A stretch of 7,119 nt of DNA from Flavobacteriales bacterium (GTDB lineage: Bacteria > Bacteroidota > Bacteroidia > Flavobacteriales_F > PHOS-HE28), in the NCBI GenBank assembly GCA_025455765.1, contig JALOLX010000059.1, positions 1-7,119 of the forward strand, given 5' to 3'. This document shows positions 1-6,624 of the stretch, one piece after another. The position numbers and the translations under genes were made by a program. The notes below the pieces were generated by a model. It did no database searches. It saw nothing but the letters and a program-made list of their open reading frames with translations, and was not told the DNA's origin. Within the stretch, counting starts at the first letter, position 1. Every line of letters begins with the position of its first letter.

Positions 1-1697
1 GCGAGCTCTGCGATATCAGTGAAGATGCGGCCATCCGCAGGAACCACACCCGTGTAGAGGTGGCGTACCTCCCTGCCGAGCGCATCGAGCAGCACGGCGG
101 TCACCTGTTGGCCCGAACCTTCGCGCAGCGCGAGCACGAGCAGGGAGCGTGTGGGGTTGGGATACAGCTCCGCGTTCCATGTAGCGGGATCGTTCGGAAC
201 GGCCGTGGAGAGGTCGTTCACCCGGAAGCGCCACCAGCCTTGAGGGGCCACGATGGGACGCTGTTGCACCTTGCCACTGTTGGACGTAGCCTCGATGTAG
301 TAGTACACCAGTGAGCCGGGAGCCTGCGCAGGGATGTTCGCGTTCCACAGGTCGTTGTCGCCAGCCACCATGGCCACTTCGGTGTAGCCTTGGAGGGTGT
401 CGATGGTCCAGAAGAGACGGGCTGAAGCAATGCCGGAACGGTGGCGGATGTAGGCCTCCACGGGGTATGGGTTCAATGCATCATCTGTATCCGAAAGGCG
501 CTGGTGGCGGATAAGCAGGGGATCGCGCACGCCGATGCACTTGGTAATGCAATGGATGGCTCCGCTGGCGCTGATGATGTTCTGGCCCTGATCGTCGCAA
601 TCGATACCGACCACGCGGTAGCCGGGCAGTGATTCGCGCAGGATCCGCAGGCCGATGGTGTCATACTCGGTGCGATACGTGGGCACGAGCACGGTGCCGT
701 TGATGAAGATGTTGTTCGCGTAAGTACGATAGCTGGCGTTGGGCGGGAAGTTGCCGCTGGTGCTCGGCGGCATGGGCACACGCACCAAGCGGTAGGGATC
801 GCCGAACACCGATGGTACTTCCGTAAGGATCTGCTGAACGTTCTGTTCGATGCGGGGGCCATCGCTGACGCCCGCTGGGAACTCGCCCACCAACAAGGTC
901 TCCTCATCGAGCAGCTTCATGTGCATATCGATGTGGTTGATGTTGTCGTACAGCAGCGGCTGCATCTTCACGTAGCGATCGATGCCCATGAACTGCTGCA
1001 TCATGTCGTCCACACCGGCCGGCGTGCGGACCGTGATGTTGAACTCGCCGTTGGGACCGTTCTCTTCGTCCACCAGTTCACTGCTGAAGCCTGTGCCGAA
1101 GCCATCGCTCATGAAGTTGCCGCCTGTATGCACAAGGTCATAGGGTGCTGTGCTGGTGCTGTACACCTCCAACCCCAGTTGATCGGCCAGCACGGCGCTC
1201 AACGCGTCGTCCTCCGGGCGTGGACGGTTGTAGATCCAATCCAGCAGGAAGAGTGAATCCACTTCGTTGGCATAGATGTTCTCGGGTCCGAAGTCGCGTA
1301 CCCAGATGCTGTTGAAGTCCGCATTGAGGAAGGTGATGTTGTCCAGGTCGTCGAGCGGACCGCCGAAACTGCTGTTGAGCAGGGTGCTGGTGACAGCCCC
1401 GGGGTCGTCGCACACGATGATCACCTCCACTTCTTCCTTGGCTGCGCGCACGATCTGCTTGAGGATGCCGGTATAACTGGTCCACGTGATCACCAGCTGT
1501 TGCACCTCCTCCCATTCGGCCATGGTGCGCACGGCGAAGGGTGGTGGTGTGGTGAGCACCCGGGCATCACCGCCCCGACTGTTGCGGTAAGCGGGGATCA
1601 ACGGCCGCTCTTCAGGGGCCAGCGTATGCGGCAGGTCCTGGGCGAAGAGGCTTGCGGGGAGCAGAAGGGCAAAGAGAACGCGTAACCGTGGCATCAT
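1..1697 (-). CDS. Secreted PPAD-like arginine/agmatine deiminase with T9SS sorting domain (C-terminus cut by window edge)
   Basis: The frame is open from an ATG at 1695-1697 to the left edge: 565 residues are visible with no stop. Residues 1-19 look like a signal peptide cleaved before Gln20 (SLFA|QD). The guanidino-group-modifying (PAD_porph) fold follows, with WVRDFGP at 132-138, HTGGNFMSDG at 190-199, NHID at 254-257 and GAIHC ending in Cys383. By spacing these correspond to P. gingivalis PPAD Trp127/Asp130, His236/Asp238 and catalytic Cys351; Asn328 or Asn329 would match Asn297. NRPRP at 157-161 places Arg158 and Arg160 where PPAD has Arg152 and Arg154. A beta-rich linker follows, then a T9SS type A sorting domain from about Tyr512 (YPNPT). 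The family hydrolyses a guanidino group, giving citrulline or carbamoylputrescine plus ammonia. Export and the Arg pair favour action on peptides outside the cell. A second ATG at 1692-1694 is an equally possible start. The numbering of PPAD residues is recalled, not aligned. Confidence 0.9.
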   Translation of the reverse strand, partial: MMPRLRVLFALLLPASLFAQDLPHTLAPEERPLIPAYRNSRGGDARVLTTPPPFAVRTMAEWEEVQQLVITWTSYTGILKQIVRAAKEEVEVIIVCDDPGAVTSTLLNSSFGGPLDDLDNITFLNADFNSIWVRDFGPENIYANEVDSLFLLDWIYNRPRPEDDALSAVLADQLGLEVYSTSTAPYDLVHTGGNFMSDGFGTGFSSELVDEENGPNGEFNITVRTPAGVDDMMQQFMGIDRYVKMQPLLYDNINHIDMHMKLLDEETLLVGEFPAGVSDGPRIEQNVQQILTEVPSVFGDPYRLVRVPMPPSTSGNFPPNASYRTYANNIFINGTVLVPTYRTEYDTIGLRILRESLPGYRVVGIDCDDQGQNIISASGAIHCITKCIGVRDPLLIRHQRLSDTDDALNPYPVEAYIRHRSGIASARLFWTIDTLQGYTEVAMVAGDNDLWNANIPAQAPGSLVYYYIEATSNSGKVQQRPIVAPQGWWRFRVNDLSTAVPNDPATWNAELYPNPTRSLLVLALREGSGQQVTAVLLDALGREVRHLYTGVVPADGRIFTDIAEL

Positions 1698-1700
1698 GCA

Positions 1701-1710
1701 CGCAAGGTAC
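1701..1710 (-). promoter_or_regulatory. Possible -7 promoter box of the deiminase gene
   Basis: The 63-base gap between the mltF stop and the deiminase start contains GTACCTTGCG on the minus strand, ending three bases before the first ATG. It resembles the Bacteroidota -7 element TAnnTTTG with one T missing. The identical 10-mer lies ten bases upstream of the acpH start. I see no convincing TTG at the -33 position, and the very short distance would imply an almost leaderless mRNA or use of the second ATG. No terminator-like hairpin is visible in the gap, so readthrough from mltF is also possible. Confidence 0.25.
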
Positions 1711-1760
1711 GATGTCGGACGCCGGGGTGCCGCGACCACCTCATGCTGTTCCAAGGAGGG

Positions 1761-3278
1761 CTAGGGCAGCTCGTCCGCACCTTGCTCCGGAACAGGGAGG
1801 AGCGCAGCAGCTTCGGGCACGGCGGCCTCGGCGGAAGCGTTGGCCGGAAGCTTGGGCATTGCGCGGGTGAGCTGGTTGTACATGTTCACCACATCACGCA
1901 CATAGTGGAACACTTGGGAACCCTTGCAGTAGCCGTTGCGCATGTCGGGCCGCGTGTACCACTGGGGCCGCGCAAGCAGCAGCACGGTACGCTCCACATG
2001 GCCTTCCCAGCGGCGGTGATCCAGGCCCTGTTGTTCAGCCAGGCGCTGGGCGTCGATGATGTGGCCAGGACCGGCATTGTAGGAGGCCAGGACGAAGCGA
2101 AGGCGCTGCGTGGGATCGGGCACTGCCCTGCGCCAAAGCGTGTCCAACTTGTTGATGTAACGCACGGCTGCAGCGATGTGCGCATCCACAGCATGGTCCG
2201 CCCCGAGTCCCATGCGTTCGGCGGTACGCGGCATGAACTGCATGATGCCGAAGGCTCCCTTGTTGCTCTCGGCTGTGCTGTCGAAGCGCGATTCCTGGTA
2301 GGCCATGGCTACGAGCAAGTGCCAATCCCATGTAAGGCCGCCGGCGAACGAACGGAAGATCGCGTCGTACGGCGAGACGCTATCCCCAGCGATCGGAATG
2401 GACCGTTCGGCCCGCAGGCGTTGTTGCACAGCCCGGCCTTTGGCGCGGTAGGCGCTCATCATCAAGGCGAGGTTACCCGTGCGCTCCTCTTCCTCCAGCA
2501 GTTCGTTGAGGGCCTTTTGCAGGGCCGGTCCGTTGCGCCGAATGGCGAAGCAGAGGTCCACGGGCGGGCCCACGGGATCGGAGAAGGACAACAGGGGTGT
2601 TCGTGCCGCCTCAAGCGCAGCGTGGGCATCGCTCACCACGGCGGCATTGCTCTTCCCCAACAGGAGCGCGGTGAAGAGCTCTTCCGTGGTATGTGGGCCC
2701 TTGGCGGGGTCGGGGCCGATCGGGCACAGGGTACTGTTCAGCGGGTAGGCGGGTGATCGGAAGGGCGAAGCCACGGCCATGAGCACGCTGTCCAGCGCCG
2801 GACCCACCTTGGCCTTGCCTTTGGGCGTATTGCGCTGGTACACGGTGGCCACCACCGGCCGCACCGAGCGATAGGGTCTGCTGAAGTGGACCCAACGGGC
2901 ATGATCGGCGCGCGGCGTCAGTTGTGCTGCAATGATGTCGCCGCGGCCTTCCTGCAACGCCATCCAAAGACTATCGGGATGCGCCAACGGAACCGCCTTC
3001 ACCGGCACGTCAAGACGACGGGCGATCCGTTCCAACAGCTCCCATTCCAAGCCGCTCTGGGCCTGTGGGCGTTGCTCCCAAGTGAGCGGGTCGCTGAGCA
3101 CCAGCACGCGCAAGGTGTCCATGCGGATCGCGTCCAGATCGCGTTCCACGCGCGGGTCGCTCCATGGCACGGGAGGCCCAGCAGCGGTGGCGGCTGACCG
3201 GCTCCGCACGATCACCAGGGCGATGAGGCCCGAGGCCAGCATCACCAGAAGCGATCGAAGGAGCGTGCGGCGGGTCAT
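1761..3278 (-). CDS. mltF: MltF-type membrane-bound lytic murein transglycosylase
   Basis: This 505-residue protein has the two-domain layout of MltF (E. coli MltF is 518 residues). A basic N-terminus and a hydrophobic stretch at about 9-24 act as membrane anchor or signal peptide; there is no lipobox cysteine. Residues about 55-280 form a solute-binding-protein family 3-like domain (for example GRGDIIAAQLTPR at 111-123). The C-terminal SLT domain runs from about 303 to 450. It carries AYQESRFD with the catalytic Glu329 (compare Glu314 in E. coli), GIMQFMP at 344-350 and YNAGPGHI at 400-407. The enzyme cleaves the MurNAc-GlcNAc bond of peptidoglycan in the periplasm and forms 1,6-anhydro ends; the regulatory domain is thought to bind muropeptides or amino acids. 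The tail (about 460-505) is Ala/Pro-rich and looks disordered. The start ATG overlaps the acpH stop as ATGA, suggesting translational coupling. The stop is TAG. Confidence 0.93.
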   Translation of the reverse strand: MTRRTLLRSLLVMLASGLIALVIVRSRSAATAAGPPVPWSDPRVERDLDAIRMDTLRVLVLSDPLTWEQRPQAQSGLEWELLERIARRLDVPVKAVPLAHPDSLWMALQEGRGDIIAAQLTPRADHARWVHFSRPYRSVRPVVATVYQRNTPKGKAKVGPALDSVLMAVASPFRSPAYPLNSTLCPIGPDPAKGPHTTEELFTALLLGKSNAAVVSDAHAALEAARTPLLSFSDPVGPPVDLCFAIRRNGPALQKALNELLEEEERTGNLALMMSAYRAKGRAVQQRLRAERSIPIAGDSVSPYDAIFRSFAGGLTWDWHLLVAMAYQESRFDSTAESNKGAFGIMQFMPRTAERMGLGADHAVDAHIAAAVRYINKLDTLWRRAVPDPTQRLRFVLASYNAGPGHIIDAQRLAEQQGLDHRRWEGHVERTVLLLARPQWYTRPDMRNGYCKGSQVFHYVRDVVNMYNQLTRAMPKLPANASAEAAVPEAAALLPVPEQGADELP

Positions 3279-3850
3279 GGCTGGTCGCGGAGGTGGTCCT
3301 TGATATCGGTCATGAACGCTTCGAACTCTGCCATGTACACAGATCGCTCAGCGAGGAGAACGGCCTCCGCGCCGCGCATCACGGTCCCTTGGGGCACGCG
3401 CGCAGCCATTCCGTTCAAGGCCCGTGCCAAGCCTTGTTCGGACGCATAGGACGTGAGCCAGTCGCCCGCCGCCATATGATGCAACAGGTTACGGATGCCC
3501 GGTGGCATGTGTTGCACATGTTCGACCAACAGCCGATACATGCGGTCGGCGAAGTGCTCCAGGGGCTCCGAATGGAACAGCGACCAATTGCTGGCCAGGA
3601 GATGATCGTAGAACATGTCCATGACCACGCCTGAATACCGGCCCGCATGTGGACGCAGCCGGGCGCGGCCTGCCCGTTGCGCGGGATGCTCATCGGTGAA
3701 GCTGTCGATGGCCCGATGCAAGCGAATGCCGCGCACCACATCGGGATGGTGCTCCTCGTAATGCCGTCCCTTGATGTCATCGGCCATGAAGTTGCCCACG
3801 ATCACCAACGGGTCATCGCCGCTCAGGTAGAGGTGGCCGAGGTAGTTCAT
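3275..3850 (-). CDS. acpH: Acyl carrier protein phosphodiesterase (AcpH, DUF479 family)
   Basis: From the ATG at 3848-3850 the product is 191 residues, close to the usual AcpH length, and begins MNYLGHLYLS, the typical family opening. An in-frame ATG at 3911-3913 would add 21 residues not expected in the family, so I reject it as start. Diagnostic motifs are GNFMADDIKG at 19-28, GIRLHRAIDSFTDEHP at 41-56 (His45, Asp49, Asp53, His55), and MDMFYDHLLA at 77-86 (Asp78, Asp82, His83). AcpH removes the 4'-phosphopantetheine arm from holo-ACP in the cytoplasm, returning apo-ACP; it thus opposes holo-ACP synthase in fatty acid synthesis. The activity here is inferred from family membership, and many DUF479 proteins are untested. 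The gene is the first of its unit, diverges from the histidine kinase, and its TGA overlaps the mltF ATG. No Shine-Dalgarno sequence is visible. Confidence 0.88.
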   Translation of the reverse strand: MNYLGHLYLSGDDPLVIVGNFMADDIKGRHYEEHHPDVVRGIRLHRAIDSFTDEHPAQRAGRARLRPHAGRYSGVVMDMFYDHLLASNWSLFHSEPLEHFADRMYRLLVEHVQHMPPGIRNLLHHMAAGDWLTSYASEQGLARALNGMAARVPQGTVMRGAEAVLLAERSVYMAEFEAFMTDIKDHLRDQP

Positions 3851-3859
3851 GACAGCGGC

Positions 3860-3869
3860 CGCAAGGTAC
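3860..3869 (-). promoter_or_regulatory. Possible -7 promoter box of the acpH-mltF unit
   Basis: GTACCTTGCG on the minus strand lies ten bases upstream of the acpH ATG and is identical to the 10-mer before the deiminase start. It approximates the Bacteroidota -7 consensus TAnnTTTG with a base deleted. I see no clear -33 TTG. A 10-base match alone is expected several times by chance in a window this size, so the support comes only from its position before both starts. Confidence 0.3.
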
Positions 3870-3884
3870 TTCAGCCCATCTGCG

Positions 3885-3914
3885 CCGACCACTGGAACAT
3901 CGCGGACGACCATT
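3885..3914 (-). promoter_or_regulatory. Candidate LytTR operator: imperfect 9-12-9 direct repeat
   Basis: On the minus strand AATGGTCGT (3914-3906) and AGTGGTCGG (3893-3885) agree at 7 of 9 bases and are separated by exactly 12 bases, so they recur every 21 bases, two helical turns. LytTR-domain regulators bind pairs of 9-base direct repeats about 12-13 bases apart, with the loose consensus (T/A)(A/C)(C/A)GTTN(A/G)(T/G). The two copies match 7 and 6 of the 9 positions. The pair lies in the divergent region between acpH and the kinase, with the nearer copy about 17 bases upstream of the possible acpH -7 box, a position suited to activation. I chose it by eye, so chance similarity is a real possibility. 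Confidence 0.25.
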
Positions 3915-3949
3915 CATGTAGTGTCGCTCAGGGCTTGCACCCCTTCCGG

Positions 3950-3958
3950 TACTTTCGC
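3950..3958 (+). promoter_or_regulatory. Possible -7 promoter box of the kinase-regulator operon
   Basis: TACTTTCGC ends 11 bases before the kinase ATG. It matches the Bacteroidota -7 element TAnnTTTG at five of its six fixed positions. A TTG at 3935-3937 is only 12 bases upstream, closer than the usual spacing of about 19-21, so the -33 part is not convincing. Confidence 0.3.
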
Positions 3959-3969
3959 TGCATAGACCC

Positions 3970-5088
3970 ATGCGCTGGTCCTTCCTCCATACTCCGATCG
4001 GCAACGGTCCGCGACCCATCTATTGGGTGATGCAGCTGGCGAGCTGGAGCTTGTTCGTGGGCTTGTTCTATGCCTGGAACTTCATCAATGACCGTTCGCG
4101 GGCGGACGTGTTGGAACTGATGACCATGGAGGTGTTCATCGGGATCACGGTGAGCCATCTGTTCCGACGGATCATTCTCCGGAAGGACCTGGTGCAGCTC
4201 GATTTCGGACTGCTCCTTCCCCGCCTGGCGCTCTATGCCACCCTGCTCGCAGTGCTGGCCACGCTGGTGGAACTGGTGCTGCACGATACGCTCCTTCCCG
4301 GGTACAAGCCGCTCCATACCGAGCCGTTCGTTGAGCACATCAACCGATTGATCAACTGGGGTCTGCTGTTGATCATCTGGTCGGTGGCCTATGTGGCGTA
4401 TTGCTACTTCGTGCTCAACCGCCGGGAGGAGATCCGCAACCTGCGCCTGGAGACCGCCAACCGTGAGAACCAATTGAACACGCTGCGGGCCCAGATGAAC
4501 CCGCACTTCATGTTCAATGCGCTGAACGGCATCCGCGCATTGGTGGACGAGGACCCTGAACAGGCCAAGCGGGCCATCACCCAGCTCAGCGCCATCCTGC
4601 GCAATGCCATGGCCAGTGTGAAGCGGAAGACCGTGCCGTTGGGTGAGGAGATCGACATCGTGAAAGCCTATCTCGCGCTCGAATCCATGCGGTACGAAGA
4701 GCGGCTTCGCACCCAGATCGTCGTGGATCCCTTGGTGGAGCGCAACCTGGTGCCTCCCATGCTCCTGCAGACCTTGGTAGAGAACGCGGTGCGTCATGGC
4801 ATCGCACACCTGCCCAGCGGTGGCGACCTGGTCATCGGCGCGGCGCCCGGCATCGACTGCACCGTGGTCACCGTGCGCAACAGCGGCACCTACCGACCGG
4901 GCACGGGCAACGGCGGTGGCATCGGTCTGCGCAACACCCGCCGCCGTCTGGAACTGCTCTATGGGGCGGCCGCACAATTGAGCATCCGCGAGGACAATGG
5001 CACGGTGCTCACCGAAGTCGTGATCCCCTTGAACGAGCGACCTGTACCGCTCCATTCTTCCGCCACCGAAGCCACCCTACTTCCATGA
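3970..5088 (+). CDS. LytS-type sensor histidine kinase (His_kinase PF06580), four membrane segments
   Basis: The product has 372 residues. Hydrophobic segments at about 19-38, 47-66, 80-105 and 128-149 give four membrane passes with only short loops, so there is no sizeable extracytoplasmic sensor domain. A charged, probably coiled-coil linker (about 150-175) leads to the PF06580 phosphoacceptor region QMNPHFMFNALN, with His179 as the phosphorylated residue. The ATPase region has an N-box LVENAVRHGI (Glu271, Asn272) and a G-box GGGIGLRNTRRRL at 315-327, followed by a beta-rich end. All elements for autophosphorylation are present, so the kinase is probably active. Its partner is the LytTR regulator encoded directly downstream, whose ATG overlaps this gene's TGA by four bases. 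The signal cannot be read from the sequence. The first ATG after the -7-like box was taken as start. Confidence 0.93.
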   Translation: MRWSFLHTPIGNGPRPIYWVMQLASWSLFVGLFYAWNFINDRSRADVLELMTMEVFIGITVSHLFRRIILRKDLVQLDFGLLLPRLALYATLLAVLATLVELVLHDTLLPGYKPLHTEPFVEHINRLINWGLLLIIWSVAYVAYCYFVLNRREEIRNLRLETANRENQLNTLRAQMNPHFMFNALNGIRALVDEDPEQAKRAITQLSAILRNAMASVKRKTVPLGEEIDIVKAYLALESMRYEERLRTQIVVDPLVERNLVPPMLLQTLVENAVRHGIAHLPSGGDLVIGAAPGIDCTVVTVRNSGTYRPGTGNGGGIGLRNTRRRLELLYGAAAQLSIREDNGTVLTEVVIPLNERPVPLHSSATEATLLP

Positions 5089-5813
5089 AAGCCCTGATCA
5101 TCGACGACGAACGTTTGGCCCGCAAGGAACTGAGCAATCTGCTCGCCGCACATGAGCGCATCACCATCGTGGGCGAAGCGGCCAATGCGGACGAGGCCGA
5201 AGCACAGATCGCAGAGCACCGGCCGGACCTGATCTTCCTGGACATCAACATGCCCGGGCGCACGGGGTTCGAACTGCTCGAAAGTCTGGACCACGCGCCG
5301 CAGGTGATCTTCGTGACCGCGTACGATGAGCATGCGTTGAAGGCCTTTTCGGTGAACGCGCTCGACTATCTGCTGAAGCCCATCGATCCGGAACGTCTGG
5401 CCGCCGCCATCGCGAAGTTGGATGAACCGCAGGACAGCTCACTGCCCAGCCGTGAAGTGCTGCGCGAACACGATCAGATCTTCCTGAAGGATGGGGAGAA
5501 GTGCTGGTTCGTGACGCTGAAGGACGTGCGGTCCTTCGAAAGCGAGGGCAACTACGTGCGCGTGCGCTTCGGCGATCAGAAGCCGTTGGTGCTGCGCAGC
5601 CTGAACAAGCTGGAGGAGAAGCTCGATCCGCTGGTCTTCTTCCGCGCCAACCGCAAGCACATCATCAACCTGCGCTGGGTGGAGAGCATCGAGCCGTGGT
5701 TCAGCGGTGGCTTGATGGTGAAGCTGAAGCACACCGGCAAGGACGGCCAGCAGGAGACCATCGAAGTGAGCCGACGCCAGGCCGCGCGCTTCAAGGACCT
5801 GCTGAGCCTGTAA
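5085..5813 (+). CDS. LytTR-family two-component response regulator
   Basis: The product has 242 residues, the usual size for this family. The N-terminal receiver domain (1-112) has the acidic pair Asp7/Asp8, the phosphoacceptor Asp53 in FLDINMPGRTG, the switch residue Thr78 and Lys98 in LLKPID. After a short linker a LytTR DNA-binding domain spans about 131-240, with EGNYVRV at 154-160 and a typical end in which an arginine pair (VSRRQAARFKDLL) is followed by two residues. It is the cognate partner of the kinase whose stop codon overlaps its start (ATGA), so the two are probably co-translated. Such regulators bind paired direct repeats near promoters; a candidate pair lies upstream at 3885-3914. 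Only 13 bases separate the TAA stop from the end of the convergent exonuclease gene, and I see no clear terminator between them. Confidence 0.95.
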   Translation: MKALIIDDERLARKELSNLLAAHERITIVGEAANADEAEAQIAEHRPDLIFLDINMPGRTGFELLESLDHAPQVIFVTAYDEHALKAFSVNALDYLLKPIDPERLAAAIAKLDEPQDSSLPSREVLREHDQIFLKDGEKCWFVTLKDVRSFESEGNYVRVRFGDQKPLVLRSLNKLEEKLDPLVFFRANRKHIINLRWVESIEPWFSGGLMVKLKHTGKDGQQETIEVSRRQAARFKDLLSL

Positions 5814-5826
5814 CGGGGTCGCCTGG

Positions 5827-6585
5827 CTACCACGTGATGCCCACGGGGCAGTGGTCACTGCCGAGCACGTCATTGAGGATGAAGGCGTCCTTCACCTTCG
5901 GTGCGAAGCCTTCGCTCACGAGCACGTAGTCGATCCGCCAGCCGATGTTCTTGCTGCGTGCGCCGGCACGGAAGCTCCACCAGCTGTACTTCACCTCCTC
6001 GGGGTGCAGCGCCCGGAACGTATCCACGAAGCCCGCACCAAGTAGCGCGTCCATGCCGTCGATCTCCTGTTGGGTGTAGCCGGGGCTCTTGTTATAGTTC
6101 GACTTGGGACGAGCGATGTCGATGGCGCGATGGGCCACATTGAGGTCACCGCATACGATCACCGGTGCGGTGCGCGCAAGTCCATGCACATAGCCACGGA
6201 ACGCCGCATCCCATTCGCCGCGATAGTCGAGGCGCTTCAAGCCTTCACCGCTATTGGGCGTGTAGACCGTGACCACGATGAAGTCCTTGAACCACGCAGT
6301 GACCACACGGCCTTCGTCATCGTGACCGGGCATGCCGATGCCATAGGCCACCTGCTTCGGGGCGCTACGACAGACGATGGCGGTGCCGCTGTATCCGGCC
6401 TTGTGAGCTCCGTAAGCGTGTACATGATACCCCGTAAGGCCAGCCAGCGCCTCGATCACTTGTTCAGGCGTGGCCTTGGTCTCCTGGAAACAGAGGATGT
6501 CCGCATTAAGGGCTTCCAAGGAGGCGACCAGGCCTTTACCGACGGCCGCACGGATGCCGTTGACGTTGAAGGAGACGAGCTTCAT
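5827..6585 (-). CDS. xth: Exodeoxyribonuclease III / AP endonuclease
   Basis: The product has 252 residues, the same size class as B. subtilis ExoA. It belongs to the endonuclease/exonuclease/phosphatase fold and repairs abasic sites in the cytoplasm by cutting 5' of the lesion; it also has 3'-5' exonuclease and 3'-phosphatase activity on duplex DNA. The catalytic set is complete: Asn7 in FNVNGIR, the metal ligand Glu35 in FQETK, Tyr108 in VYTPN, Asp147 and Asn149 in GDLNVAH, Asp219 in WRIDYVLV, and Asp244/His245 in GSDHCP. The start ATG gives the canonical MKLVSFNVNGIR opening. Its upstream neighbour on the same strand ends 39 bases earlier. The gene is convergent with the response regulator. 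Confidence 0.95.
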   Translation of the reverse strand: MKLVSFNVNGIRAAVGKGLVASLEALNADILCFQETKATPEQVIEALAGLTGYHVHAYGAHKAGYSGTAIVCRSAPKQVAYGIGMPGHDDEGRVVTAWFKDFIVVTVYTPNSGEGLKRLDYRGEWDAAFRGYVHGLARTAPVIVCGDLNVAHRAIDIARPKSNYNKSPGYTQQEIDGMDALLGAGFVDTFRALHPEEVKYSWWSFRAGARSKNIGWRIDYVLVSEGFAPKVKDAFILNDVLGSDHCPVGITW

Positions 6586-6602
6586 GAAGGAGAGCGTTGG
6601 GC

Positions 6603-6619
6603 GGCCGAAGTTATCGGCC
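6603..6619 (-). terminator. Short inverted repeat between the T9SS cargo gene and xth
   Basis: GGCCGA-AGTTA-TCGGCC forms a perfect 6-base-pair GC-rich stem with a 5-base loop, five bases past the stop codon of the gene at 6625-7119. There is no T tract, so it may be a weak or factor-assisted terminator or simple mRNA end protection. The minus-strand reading TAACTTCG (6613-6606) within it also resembles the -7 element TAnnTTTG (five of six fixed positions), 20 bases from the xth ATG, so the same bases could instead be an xth promoter. Either assignment is weak. Confidence 0.25.
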
Positions 6620-6624
6620 TTGCA

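Noticed and set aside
16..1515. Several short minus-strand frames (16-348, 218-430, 473-907, 1138-1515)
   Set aside because: They are in other frames than the continuous deiminase frame, which carries a signal peptide, all catalytic motifs and a sorting domain without interruption.
1753..1760. AAGGAGGG on the plus strand, a perfect Shine-Dalgarno look-alike
   Set aside because: No credible plus-strand gene starts after it; it lies just past the mltF stop on the opposite strand, and the genes here do not use such sites.
1743..2756. A 337-codon open frame on the plus strand inside mltF
   Set aside because: It lies antisense to a gene with clear SLT and solute-binding domains, has no recognisable domain and is typical of long shadow frames in GC-rich DNA.
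3851..3913. Upstream in-frame ATG extending acpH by 21 residues
   Set aside because: The extension precedes the conserved family opening MNYLGHLYLS and would swallow the promoter-like box; the shorter start fits the family length.
3928..5055. A 375-codon open frame on the minus strand covering the kinase gene
   Set aside because: It is antisense to a well-supported histidine kinase; the translation is rich in His, Gln and Arg with no domain pattern, as expected of a codon-bias shadow.
5849..5860. Palindrome CAGTG-GT-CACTG near the convergent gene ends
   Set aside because: It encodes the conserved GSDHC segment of exonuclease III, so coding constraint explains it; there is no T tract to make a terminator.
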